Source: Vibrio splendidus
Lineage (GTDB): Bacteria; Pseudomonadota; Gammaproteobacteria; Enterobacterales; Vibrionaceae
Direction of reading: 5' to 3'
DNA length: 64,000 bases
NCBI RefSeq assembly: GCF_002873455.1
Contig: NZ_MCUN01000007.1
Coordinates: forward strand, 360,665 to 424,664
Every line of letters starts with the position of its first letter. The first letter of the stretch is position 1. Shown here one piece after another: positions 9,046 through 16,177 of this stretch. A program made the position numbers and the translations under genes. The notes below the pieces were generated by a model. The model was not told the origin of the DNA, searched no databases, and saw nothing but the letters and a program-made list of their open reading frames with translations.

Positions 9046-9999
9046 CATCTTCTCACTTTCAGCCGTTCCAGAATAACCCACATATTGCGCAGGCATTGCA
9101 GGGCTGAGCCAACGACCAAAATCCTGAATCTCCCTCACCTTAAGACCTTGTTTTGACAACTCTTGTGCGGCACCCACACGAATCGAATTCCCTGAAAAAT
9201 GGTGGTTTTCTGCGAGTTGAAGTAAGTCGCTTGCACTTCTTAATATCCTATAGATCGACGAATCATCTAAAGGTTGCAGACTAATGTTCTCATGCTTGTC
9301 AATAGCACGAAACACGGGTAACTCGTCTTGTGTCCCAGTAAACGCAAACCAACGCTGAAGTGCAGCACTTGCTACTTGCGACAGCCGATACACTGAATCT
9401 TTTACTGTAATCTGGTAATCATTTTCAACGCACTCGACATTACCCATTGATAACGCCTTAAGTTCTGATCGTTTTAAAGCACACTCAAACATCACATTAT
9501 AAATGGCGATATCTCTGATCTCTTTTAAGCTCGATTTCTCATTTGAAAGTAACGTGTTTAACTCAGCGAGGTGTGCAGATGTCATGGCATTGGTTTGCTT
9601 AGCGTCGCCGGCCATTTGAGCTTGCAAGTGGAGCAGGGTAAAACGAACTTGTCTGTGCTTGATTGGGTTGGCAAAGCTCAACACAGTATGCAACAAACTA
9701 AGCGTTGCAGTGTAACGTTTTAAAGATGCGTATTTTCTATCACTGGATTCAGTCTCAAGAAAACGACGAACAGCAGTAATAGAGGCAGGAAGTGTGTTGA
9801 TACGGTTTTTTGTGCAGAACGCATGGTAGCGATTCCAATCACTGTAGATACCCAGCAGTGAGTTACGAGAATACTGATATCCTGTTAACTCATCTATAAT
9901 TTCAATTGTCGCGTGCCTGTTCAATTTTTCAACAAATGAATTAATTGTCACAGAGTCGGTTAAAATAGGGACTTTTTTTCTCAAATTACCGTACCTCAA
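9016..9999 (-). CDS. Tyrosine-recombinase (phage integrase)-like protein
   Basis: 327 residues with an N-terminal core-binding-like helical region (about 20-120) and a C-terminal catalytic-like domain. Candidate catalytic residues: Arg177 (CALKRSELKAL), Arg274 (SIRVGAAQEL), Trp297 (GRW) and the nucleophile Tyr306 (AQYVGY). The usual H-x-x-R histidine is Asn271, so the active site is not canonical. It belongs to the branch with RVGAAQEL rather than XerC/D. It lies about 0.9 kb from dif and next to ordinary chromosomal genes, with no obvious mobile element attached. A similar integrase-family gene is, as I recall, present at the equivalent place in V. cholerae, so it may be a domesticated terminus gene. 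Its substrate is unknown; the 3' end is partly duplicated just downstream. Confidence 0.7.
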   Translation of the reverse strand: MRYGNLRKKVPILTDSVTINSFVEKLNRHATIEIIDELTGYQYSRNSLLGIYSDWNRYHAFCTKNRINTLPASITAVRRFLETESSDRKYASLKRYTATLSLLHTVLSFANPIKHRQVRFTLLHLQAQMAGDAKQTNAMTSAHLAELNTLLSNEKSSLKEIRDIAIYNVMFECALKRSELKALSMGNVECVENDYQITVKDSVYRLSQVASAALQRWFAFTGTQDELPVFRAIDKHENISLQPLDDSSIYRILRSASDLLQLAENHHFSGNSIRVGAAQELSKQGLKVREIQDFGRWLSPAMPAQYVGYSGTAESEKMKFKALVPWQ

Positions 10000-10084
10000 C
10001 AGGTGTTTTTACCATATTATGCTTGATATCATTATAAGTATACTTATGATTAATACAGTGAAAACAAAAAGATGATTAATAGAT

Positions 10085-10453
10085 ATGGCTAATTCAATTT
10101 ACCGTAGCGTCCATCTGCAATCGATGGATGCTAACAACACCATTTGGCGTGCTAAGTTAAAAAACAATGTTATTCAGGGCAACCTAGCTGCCGTGAAGAA
10201 GAGTATTGATTGGTGGATTGACACGGCGTCTATTATTGACCCTAAAGAGTTCACTGCATTAAATAAGTCGAGAGGAACTGGTGGCCTAACTGAAAACTTC
10301 AACGGCTATCAGATCAAGAATGACACCGGTGAGCCTAACGCGTGGTATTGCATGTTTAACGGGCGTCTTATCAAAGGCGGCAAGATTGCAATCCAGCGTC
10401 ATATAGAAGCTTACTTACTCGCAAAACAAAAAGCAGAGCAACAAAAGAAGTAA
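10085..10453 (+). CDS. DUF3319-like hypothetical protein
   Basis: 122 residues, no signal peptide or membrane segment. Features: SIYRSVHLQSMDANNTIWRAK at the start, KKSIDWWIDTASIID in the middle, a GYQIKNDTGEPNAWYCMFNG segment and a basic helical C-terminus. This resembles the Vibrio family I know as DUF3319 (name from memory, not verified). It is divergent from the recombinase-like gene and only 3 bp before yciH, so the two are probably co-transcribed. The function is unknown; the basic tail could allow nucleic-acid binding, but this is a guess. Confidence 0.65.
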   Translation: MANSIYRSVHLQSMDANNTIWRAKLKNNVIQGNLAAVKKSIDWWIDTASIIDPKEFTALNKSRGTGGLTENFNGYQIKNDTGEPNAWYCMFNGRLIKGGKIAIQRHIEAYLLAKQKAEQQKK

Positions 10454-10456
10454 TTT

Positions 10457-10768
10457 ATGAGCCTAGTATATTCAACAGAAACAGGTCGTATTAAGCCTGA
10501 AGAAGAGAAAGTCCAACGTCCTAAAGGCGATGGTATCGTTCGAATCCAAAAAGAAACCAAAGGCCGTAAAGGCAAAGGCGTTTCTATAGTAACAGGCTTA
10601 GACCTAGATGACGCACCATTAAAACTAATGGCAGCGGAACTCAAAAAAGTGTGTGGCTGCGGCGGCTCAGTAAAAGATGGCAACATCGAAATTCAAGGCG
10701 ACGCTCGTGATAAGCTCAAAGCGCATCTTGAAAAGAAAGGCTACAAAGTTAAATTTGCTGGCGGTTAA
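10457..10768 (+). CDS. yciH: SUI1/eIF1-family translation factor YciH
   Basis: 103 residues matching the YciH form of SUI1 proteins: an N-terminal linker (ETGRIKPEEE) and the eIF1-like fold with GRKGKGVSIVTGLDL, KKVCGCGGSVKDG, IEIQGD and a C-terminal KKGYKVKFAGG. In E. coli YciH is a stress-linked inhibitor or fidelity factor of translation initiation that binds the 30S subunit. Complete and of normal length. It follows the DUF3319-like gene by 3 bp. The gene ends about 170 bp before dif. Confidence 0.9.
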   Translation: MSLVYSTETGRIKPEEEKVQRPKGDGIVRIQKETKGRKGKGVSIVTGLDLDDAPLKLMAAELKKVCGCGGSVKDGNIEIQGDARDKLKAHLEKKGYKVKFAGG

Positions 10769-10888
10769 GCTCTAACTAATCCCAGGGTTAAAATCGAAGA
10801 TTATTATCACTGGTTATTAGGTATTTTATGGTAAATAACCACTATGGTTAAATACACAGTATAATTCAGAGATTATCGACACCGAATA

Positions 10889-10920
10889 AAGGCAGGGCAT
10901 CACACAAAGATACCTGCCTT
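10889..10920. terminator. Hairpin between yciH and dif
   Basis: Arms AAGGCAGG / CCTGCCTT with a 16-nt loop, lacking a strong T run in either direction. It may be a weak terminator for yciH or a boundary structure next to dif. Confidence 0.4.
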
Positions 10921-10936
10921 ATAAACACCAAAACTA

Positions 10937-10964
10937 ATTTAACATAACGCACATAATACGCACT
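10937..10964 (-). other. dif2: dif-type XerC/XerD recombination site (chromosome II terminus)
   Basis: Read on the minus strand: XerC-type arm AGTGCGTATTA, 6-nt centre TGTGCG, XerD-type arm TTATGTTAAAT. The XerD arm is identical to that of V. cholerae dif1 and dif2, and the XerC arm differs from dif1 by one base (from memory). dif resolves chromosome dimers with XerCD and FtsK, and is where filamentous IMEX phages (CTX-like) integrate. Only one copy was found in the window. It overlaps the last codons of a filamentous-phage gene remnant, as expected for a phage/chromosome junction. Confidence 0.88.
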
Positions 10965-11262
10965 GAGCTATGGCATCTTGAGTAGGCATCATCCATAACA
11001 CCAATCCACCACAAGCCATTGAAACGCCTGACATATTAAGTCCGTTAAACTTTTTTGCGATGTTCTGCCAAGCTACCTGAGCCTTGTGATTTTTGCTGCG
11101 GTCAGCGGCTAAGTACACTAAGACTTCTTCCTCTGACAAACCAATCCTTTCAGCAATAAAAAGTGCTTCAGTTTCAGTTAGATAGCGAGCTCCGCTTCTA
11201 ATTGCGCTTATCTTCTGACGACTTAACGCTAAGTCGTGTGCAATCTGCTTAATACGCTTATG
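10939..11262 (-). pseudogene. Remnant of filamentous-phage DUF3693-type gene ending on dif
   Basis: The minus-strand frame from about 11260 down encodes QIAHDLALSRQKISAIRSG, YLTETEALFIAERIGLSEEE, WQNIAKKFN and ends AQCVLCALC-stop. This matches, as I recall, the small HTH-containing DUF3693 protein carried by Vibrio CTX-like filamentous phages, whose C-terminal Cys-rich tail is encoded over the phage attachment site. The family's usual first ~20 residues are missing: upstream sequence belongs on the other strand to a truncated GGDEF gene. So it is a 5'-truncated relic of a dif-integrated phage; no zot, cep, rstA or rstB genes are present. The frame itself is open to 11325, so a fused product is possible but has no clear start signal. 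Confidence 0.7.
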
Positions 11263-11264
11263 AA

Positions 11265-12436
11265 TAAGAGCTACGTTATTACACCCGACAAATACCCTAC
11301 ACGCGTTAACACAGACAGAGACCACGATGGTGGCACCGTAGGCTCATTACATAAGTCAGAAGATGGAATTGAGTTACAGTGTGACTTTGAACGGACCTAT
11401 AGTTTACCCTTCTGTGAAATTGAGTTCGTTATATCAACACAAGGTAAAGGGCTCGATCTCTCAACGTTCGATTCGGTCACCATTAATATGGATTACCAAG
11501 GCCAAGAAGACCCAAGGTTTCGCTTCTACATTCGTAATTACAACAAGAATTACAGCGTGAAAGGCGATGCTATGTCGAACAAGTTCAATCGCTTAGACTT
11601 CTCACTACCAGATAAAAACCACATCGACTTAAACTATTTCAACGTTCCTTTTTGGTGGATTGATCATTACAACCAACCGATTACTAGTAGCGCGGTAGAC
11701 ATTACAAACGCGGTGTCTGTTGAGCTCGGGCTTGGAGCCAGCACGCTAGATGGACACCATTCACTTAAGATCTCGAGTATTGTTTTCCACGGTAAAGTCA
11801 TCAGCAAAGCTTTGTTAGGCGAACTATTAATTGGATTATGGGTGACGTATGCCATCTATTATGTGGGTTGTGCGTTACATATCGCACAGCGAAGCAAAAC
11901 GCGTGCAGCAGAGCAACAACGCTATTTAACCCAAGAAATTGAAGAGTTAAAGGTAAAAGCAACAACCGATCCGTTGACCGGATGTAGAAACCGAACCGAA
12001 GCGTTAGATACCTTCTATGATTTCGAATGGTTGGCGCAACAAGGAAAAACGATTCACATCGCGTTGTTTGATTTAGACCATTTTAAGCAGATCAATGATC
12101 AACATGGCCATGAAGTGGGCGACAAAGTACTTATTCAGTTTGTCGTAATGGCGAACGAGAGCCTTGGTGAGCAGTACTTGCTTTATCGCTGGGGTGGTGA
12201 GGAGTTTTTACTCGTTTGTCTGGAACAAACTGCGCTACAGTGTAACGAAATCTATCGATGATTTTTACCTAGCAATGGACCAAAGACCTTGGCCTAAAGC
12301 GCTTAAAGTAACGACTTCGACCGGAGTAACGCAGCTTAAGGAGCATGAATCGATACGTACTGCCATCAAACGTGCAGACAAAGCGCTCTACCAAGCGAAA
12401 GACAACGGACGAAACCAAGTCGTTACGTTTAATTAA
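11265..12436 (+). pseudogene. GGDEF diguanylate cyclase, 5'-truncated and frameshifted
   Basis: Frame 1 from about 11265 encodes a periplasmic carbohydrate-binding-like sensor (TVGSLHKSEDGIELQCDFE, LDLSTFDSVTINMDYQ, RFYIRNYN), a membrane helix (LLGELLIGLWVTYAIYYVGC) and a GGDEF domain (TDPLTGCRNR, LFDLDHFKQINDQHGH, RWGGEEFLLV). It stops at 12261; the rest of the domain (VTTSTGVTQL, IKRADKALYQAKDNGRNQV) continues in another frame to 12436, so a frameshift of +1 or equivalent lies near 12240-12258. The N-terminal membrane anchor is missing: upstream sequence is the antisense of the phage remnant. Two independent lesions mean no working cyclase. No I-site RxxD is visible before GGEEF. Confidence 0.75.
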
Positions 12437-13216
12437 GGCTTGCTAGACTGGACCGCAGCTACACATTCAACTCTCGGCCACTACTCAATCAACTATCTGC
12501 TAATACACAATCAACACGCCATTAATACCCTGTCGACATCGACTCTCCACCTAAGCACCCGTTAAATTTTTAACCGCTGACTAAACAAGCTCATAAGCTT
12601 TGGTGTCTCATCAGCATTTTCATCGATTCGCACACCTCAAAGCCCAATCTCACCATCTGTAATAACGCCATCAATATCATTCTCAGGTTGATACGTATCG
12701 TTCCTGAATCGCTCTATAAACAGCTCTCCTGTACGCCTCTAGCTTCCTAAGCACTTGCTTTAAAGTGCACATATTTTTGGCTAGTAAAGCGCGCTCGAAC
12801 CAGTGGTAAGTCACTCGCGGTATCGGTTTTGAACATTACCGTCGCTACTTATCTCGCACTGTTCTTAGATGAAATCCTCATTTGTCTGCTTCTGAACATT
12901 CATACACTCGTATCCACTAAAAATAGAAGTCACAACGTCACTAGCCTTAAAAAACGCCATATATTTAACCACTTAGATGTAGCGACACAAATACTGACAC
13001 CTAAAATAGCGATTGTTTTACTTTCAGATCTTGCTGTAATTTAATTACAACCCAAAGCCAAGGAAAACCTGAAAAGTGGATTACTCCGAGGTAACCTACT
13101 GAATAAAAGACATTTAATGGTTTCTGGTAGATCGGGATTTAGGGTAACTAAAGAGTTGGGATGTACGAGATAATATACTAGAGGGTAGTATATTTAGTTA
13201 TAGTGCACTAAGGTGT
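12437..13216. other. 780-bp region without an intact gene, probably decayed coding sequence
   Basis: No full gene, terminator or RNA was recognised. On the minus strand, 12683-12835 reads openly as KPIPRVTYHWFERALLAKN then LKQVLRKLEAYRRAVYRAI, and after a stop or frame change come ENDIDGVITDGEIGL and RIDENADETPKLMSLF (down to about 12567). Their composition looks protein-coding but I do not recognise the family. This suggests a broken accessory or phage gene beside the GGDEF pseudogene. A 71-residue plus-strand ORF at 12829-13044 has no support. Confidence 0.35.
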
Positions 13217-13247
13217 TAAAAAAGAAGGGCTGATGCCCTACTCTTCT
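13217..13247 (-). terminator. Terminator of the vxr operon
   Basis: On the minus strand GGGC-ATCA-GCCC extended by AAG/CTT pairs, followed by TTCTTTTTT. It overlaps the vxrE stop codon. Confidence 0.7.
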
Positions 13248-13390
13248 TTATTACTCATTTCTTCACGAATTTGCTCAGCAACGATTTTGATAGCTTGTGC
13301 TGTGCTGATGCCCTGAGTCATCATTTCTTGAATTCGTTCAACAGCTTTCTGTTGTTCTTCGTGAGAAAGGGTTGGTAAGTCGTTTAGCAT
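13238..13390 (-). CDS. vxrE: Small UPF0181/YoaH-family protein
   Basis: 50 residues beginning [19 protein letters not shown] and continuing [20 protein letters not shown], closely similar to E. coli YoaH (UPF0181). In V. cholerae the UPF0181 gene ends the vxrABCDE operon, and here it is the last gene before a terminator, 41 bp after vxrD. It is cytoplasmic and helical, with no known biochemical function. Its GGAG ribosome binding site is inside a 10-bp inverted repeat (13391-13418), suggesting controlled translation. Too short to be picked up by simple ORF scans. Confidence 0.85.
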   Translation of the reverse strand: MLNDLPTLSHEEQQKAVERIQEMMTQGISTAQAIKIVAEQIREEMSNKEE

Positions 13391-13418
13391 GCTCTGCTCC
13401 TTTATTTAGGAGCAGAAC
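13391..13418 (-). promoter_or_regulatory. Hairpin that masks the vxrE ribosome binding site
   Basis: On the minus strand, GTTCTGCTCC and GGAGCAGAGC form a 10-bp stem (one G-U pair) around the loop TAAATAAA; the 3' arm is the GGAG Shine-Dalgarno and ends right before the ATG. No T run follows, so it is not a terminator. Confidence 0.6.
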
Positions 13419-13431
13419 TATATAAGGACTG

Positions 13432-14580
13432 TTAGTAACTAGCAAGGAAATTGATTGAAGCACCCATTGCATTTTTGTTTGTGTAGTTCGCACTTAGATC
13501 TAGCTGAAACAAGTTGAGTGGCGAAATACCAACACCGGCTGTGACTGTCCCTTCCGAATCAGAGTAAGCCAGGTTTTTGTAGTACCCTCCCCTTAGCTTA
13601 AGCTGACGTAATAGGTCGACTTCAGTACCAACACGAATCATCTGTTCGTTGTCATCAAATGAAGTAAATTTCTCAGTCTCGTTTAGGTCGTAATCAACAC
13701 TGAAAGAAAAGTAATCCGATACAATGCCGGCACCAACTGTGTATACCGGTTCAAGCTTGTAATTATATTTACCGCCAACAAGGTTACTTTGAGAGCCGCT
13801 TGTTAATAACTGAGTTGTGTCTTTCGTCTCAATGTCTCTTGAGATCAAATTAGTCGCAGCTACACCCACTCGGAATGGCCCAAAGAACCAGAGTGCACCA
13901 GCATCCATGTTGAACGCAGTTTCACCATTGCTGTTTTCTCGTACGTCAGACAGGTCGTAATCTTTCACCGACGCCACATAATTGTATGTGTAAATTCGCT
14001 GAATCTTAGGTGTGATACCAAATGAGATATGTTGGCCCATAAAGGTTTGGTATTTTGCTAAAGAAAGGCCGACTTCTGCGACACCGATTGAAACCGCTTC
14101 AACAGTAGACAGTTCCACTTTATCGGGATCTGTCGCTGTAGAGTTGTTATAAACATTTGGCGTAGCAAATGATTCTGTGTAGGCTTTCGCGAAAAAGTTT
14201 GCCGCAACAAACTGATTAGGAAGAGCGAATGCGACAACACCACCCAGTTCAACATTGGCTTGGTTGCCATCAAGTTTTTTTAGAGCAGCATCTATATCGC
14301 CAGGAGTTGATGCGTCAATAACATCATCAACGTTCGACTTCATATCGTTAGGGTCGTTATAGCTACCACCAAAACTTGGCGTGATCATTCCCATGTCATC
14401 GTTACGACGATAAATGGCAACAAGTGCTGGGTTATAGAATGGAGCGGTTAGGAAGTTTGCTGAAACAACACCAACACCACCCATCGCATCACCACGCGCT
14501 TCAATGGCGTAGTTTGCTGCTGAAAGAGGAAGACTGGCGAATGCAATTGATGCTGCGAGTAGTTTAGTTGTATTTTTCAT
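13432..14580 (-). CDS. vxrD: TraF-like outer-membrane beta-barrel protein of the vxr operon
   Basis: 382 residues with a signal peptide (MKNTTKLLAASIAFASLPLSA) and an FadL/porin-like beta-rich body: an N-terminal EARGDAMGGVGVVSANFLTAP typical of the conjugal-transfer TraF_2/outer-membrane family, repeating amphipathic strands and a C-terminal strand ending NFLASY. In V. cholerae the vxrD product belongs to the VxrAB operon, which responds to cell-wall damage. It has no role in conjugation here; the family name is historical. It lies 50 bp after vxrC and before vxrE on the same strand. Substrate or ligand is unknown. Confidence 0.78.
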   Translation of the reverse strand: MKNTTKLLAASIAFASLPLSAANYAIEARGDAMGGVGVVSANFLTAPFYNPALVAIYRRNDDMGMITPSFGGSYNDPNDMKSNVDDVIDASTPGDIDAALKKLDGNQANVELGGVVAFALPNQFVAANFFAKAYTESFATPNVYNNSTATDPDKVELSTVEAVSIGVAEVGLSLAKYQTFMGQHISFGITPKIQRIYTYNYVASVKDYDLSDVRENSNGETAFNMDAGALWFFGPFRVGVAATNLISRDIETKDTTQLLTSGSQSNLVGGKYNYKLEPVYTVGAGIVSDYFSFSVDYDLNETEKFTSFDDNEQMIRVGTEVDLLRQLKLRGGYYKNLAYSDSEGTVTAGVGISPLNLFQLDLSANYTNKNAMGASINFLASY

Positions 14581-14630
14581 GCCGTTTATCTTTGTTAGAT
14601 CCCTTACATAGTTAACGGCACAATTTTAAA

Positions 14631-15518
14631 TTACTTTAACTCTTCTTCGCTAGAAATATCATAAGTTTTACTGATAGTTTGTGCTTGTTCTATCGCTATG
14701 TCACCTTGCCAACGTGAATGCACCATTGAAACCGCCAAAACGTAGCGATCATTTGGAAGTTCTTCGCTAGTTAAGTTCATTGGATAATCCGATTCATAGC
14801 TCTTGCCCCACACCTGCTCGTAGTGTTCATCGACGTAATCGTACAAACCAATTTCGAGCTTAGGAAGCGGACAATAAGGGTTCAGCAGTTCTTTTTTATC
14901 GATGCGCCACGTATCTTTTGATGCCCAACGAACTTGCTGACGCAAGGCAACGTCTCCAAGAATAATCCAAGTGCTCCATGAATTACCACCGTCTCCTTTC
15001 ACACTCAAACGATACAAGCCTGACTCAAGTTGAGATGCTAAGTTGTAACGCTTGCGGTATAGGCTCGCCGATGCGTTGTTTACCACGTCACTGTCTTTGG
15101 TTAGCTCACTGTCCGATGAAACAATCTTATCGACCCATTTCTCAAAGGTAATATCTTGAATGTTTTTTTCTGATTCAACATCAATCGATACGCGAAAAGT
15201 ATCTCGGCCAGGGCTTTGGATAATATGTCTTTTAACGACGACTGAACTTATCCAATCTGGGAGTGTTTTTTTGGTGAGGGTTTTACCGCAATCTTTGTTC
15301 AAAGCTTGATCAAACAATTCATTGAGGTGATCTTCTCGTGATTGAGAAGAGTTGATTTGCCAAACTTCCACTAATGAATCAAACATCTGAGGTAAGTCAT
15401 TATCCAACAGATGTTTATGAACTTGAGTTAGAGTATCGCTACTCTTAAACCAATCTGCAGCTTGCGCGGTATTTACCACGCAAGACACCATTAAAAGTGG
15501 AAGTAAGGCTTTTTTCAT
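14631..15518 (-). CDS. vxrC: DUF2861-family periplasmic protein
   Basis: 295 residues starting MKKALLPLLMVSCVVNTAQA, an exported protein with signal cleavage near AQA-ADW. I rejected the longer ORF (to 15641) because its first 41 residues lie over vxrB and precede a clear signal peptide; with this start the vxrB stop and vxrC start share one base (TAATG), typical of translational coupling. The body is soluble, with conserved-looking segments KRHIIQSPGRDTFRVSIDVE and WSTWIILGDVALRQQV. In V. cholerae it is the third gene of the vxr cell-wall stress operon; its biochemical function is unknown. Confidence 0.8.
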   Translation of the reverse strand: MKKALLPLLMVSCVVNTAQAADWFKSSDTLTQVHKHLLDNDLPQMFDSLVEVWQINSSQSREDHLNELFDQALNKDCGKTLTKKTLPDWISSVVVKRHIIQSPGRDTFRVSIDVESEKNIQDITFEKWVDKIVSSDSELTKDSDVVNNASASLYRKRYNLASQLESGLYRLSVKGDGGNSWSTWIILGDVALRQQVRWASKDTWRIDKKELLNPYCPLPKLEIGLYDYVDEHYEQVWGKSYESDYPMNLTSEELPNDRYVLAVSMVHSRWQGDIAIEQAQTISKTYDISSEEELK

Positions 15519-16177
15519 TACGCTTTCATCTTGTAACCAACGCCACGTAGCGTTTCGATTTCTAGACCCGGCAATTTCTGTCTTAGTTGCAGAACGTGCG
15601 TGTCTACCGTGCGTGTTGTTGGGAAATGGTTGTAACCCCATACATGGTCAAGCAGCTCATCACGCGTGAAAACACGGCCAAGATTGCTTGCCAAAAATAG
15701 CAGTAGGTCGAACTCCGTGCGCGTTAACGTGACTTCCAGTTCATTGAAAAACACTTCACGTGTCGCTTTGTCGATAACTAGGTTTTGAGCCATCACTTTT
15801 GATGCGTCTTGATCTTCAGCATCAGGCAGACGTAACTGCGCGCGAATTCGAGCAAACAATTCAGCTTCTGCGAAAGGCTTAGTTAGGTAGTCATTTGCAC
15901 CTGAATCTAGGCCTGCTACTTTGTCTTTTACTGTTACGAGTGCTGTCAGCAAAATAACTGGGATATCTTTCTTTTTCTTCCAACCTGGAAGTGAATCTAC
16001 TGAGTCACCATCAGGAAGTTGACGGTCTAGAATCACTAGGTCCGCTTTATCCCAATAGCCTTCAACTTCAGAGATCAGTTCTGCATGCAAACATTCATAT
16101 CCAGCTTGCTCAAGGCTAACTAATAAACCGTCAGCTAAATTTTTATCATCTTCAACGAGAAGCAATGTCTGTTTCAC
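15518..16177 (-). CDS. vxrB: OmpR-type response regulator of the cell-wall stress system
   Basis: 219 residues: receiver domain (LLLVEDDKNLADGL, phosphoacceptor Asp51 in DLVILDRQLPDGD, Lys at NDYLTKPFAEAEL) and an OmpR/PhoB winged-helix domain (VTLTRTEFDLLLFLASN, TVDTHVLQLRQKL, RGVGYKMKA). It is the partner of the upstream histidine kinase, whose gene overlaps it by 26 bp. Known as VxrB or WigR in V. cholerae and VbrR in V. parahaemolyticus; there it responds to beta-lactams and wall damage and controls type VI secretion, biofilm and wall synthesis. Regulatory targets in this strain cannot be read from sequence. Confidence 0.9.
   Translation of the reverse strand: MKQTLLLVEDDKNLADGLLVSLEQAGYECLHAELISEVEGYWDKADLVILDRQLPDGDSVDSLPGWKKKKDIPVILLTALVTVKDKVAGLDSGANDYLTKPFAEAELFARIRAQLRLPDAEDQDASKVMAQNLVIDKATREVFFNELEVTLTRTEFDLLLFLASNLGRVFTRDELLDHVWGYNHFPTTRTVDTHVLQLRQKLPGLEIETLRGVGYKMKA

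Noticed and set aside
11236..12261. Reading the GGDEF gene as an intact 341-residue protein starting at 11236
   Set aside because: The start lies antisense to the phage remnant, the membrane anchor is missing and the GGDEF domain is cut by a frameshift.
12829..13044. 71-residue plus-strand ORF in the gene desert
   Set aside because: No ribosome binding site, no recognisable motif, and the opposite strand looks more like former coding sequence.
10937..13216. Possible second dif copy that would flank an integrated phage
   Set aside because: I scanned for the XerD arm TTATGTTAAAT and its complement and found none besides 10937-10964; a loose AGTGCACTA...TGTTAAA at 13203-13220 is too degenerate.
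15519..15641. Longer vxrC start adding 41 residues
   Set aside because: The extension overlaps vxrB in another frame and precedes a clear signal peptide; the TAATG junction fits the shorter start.
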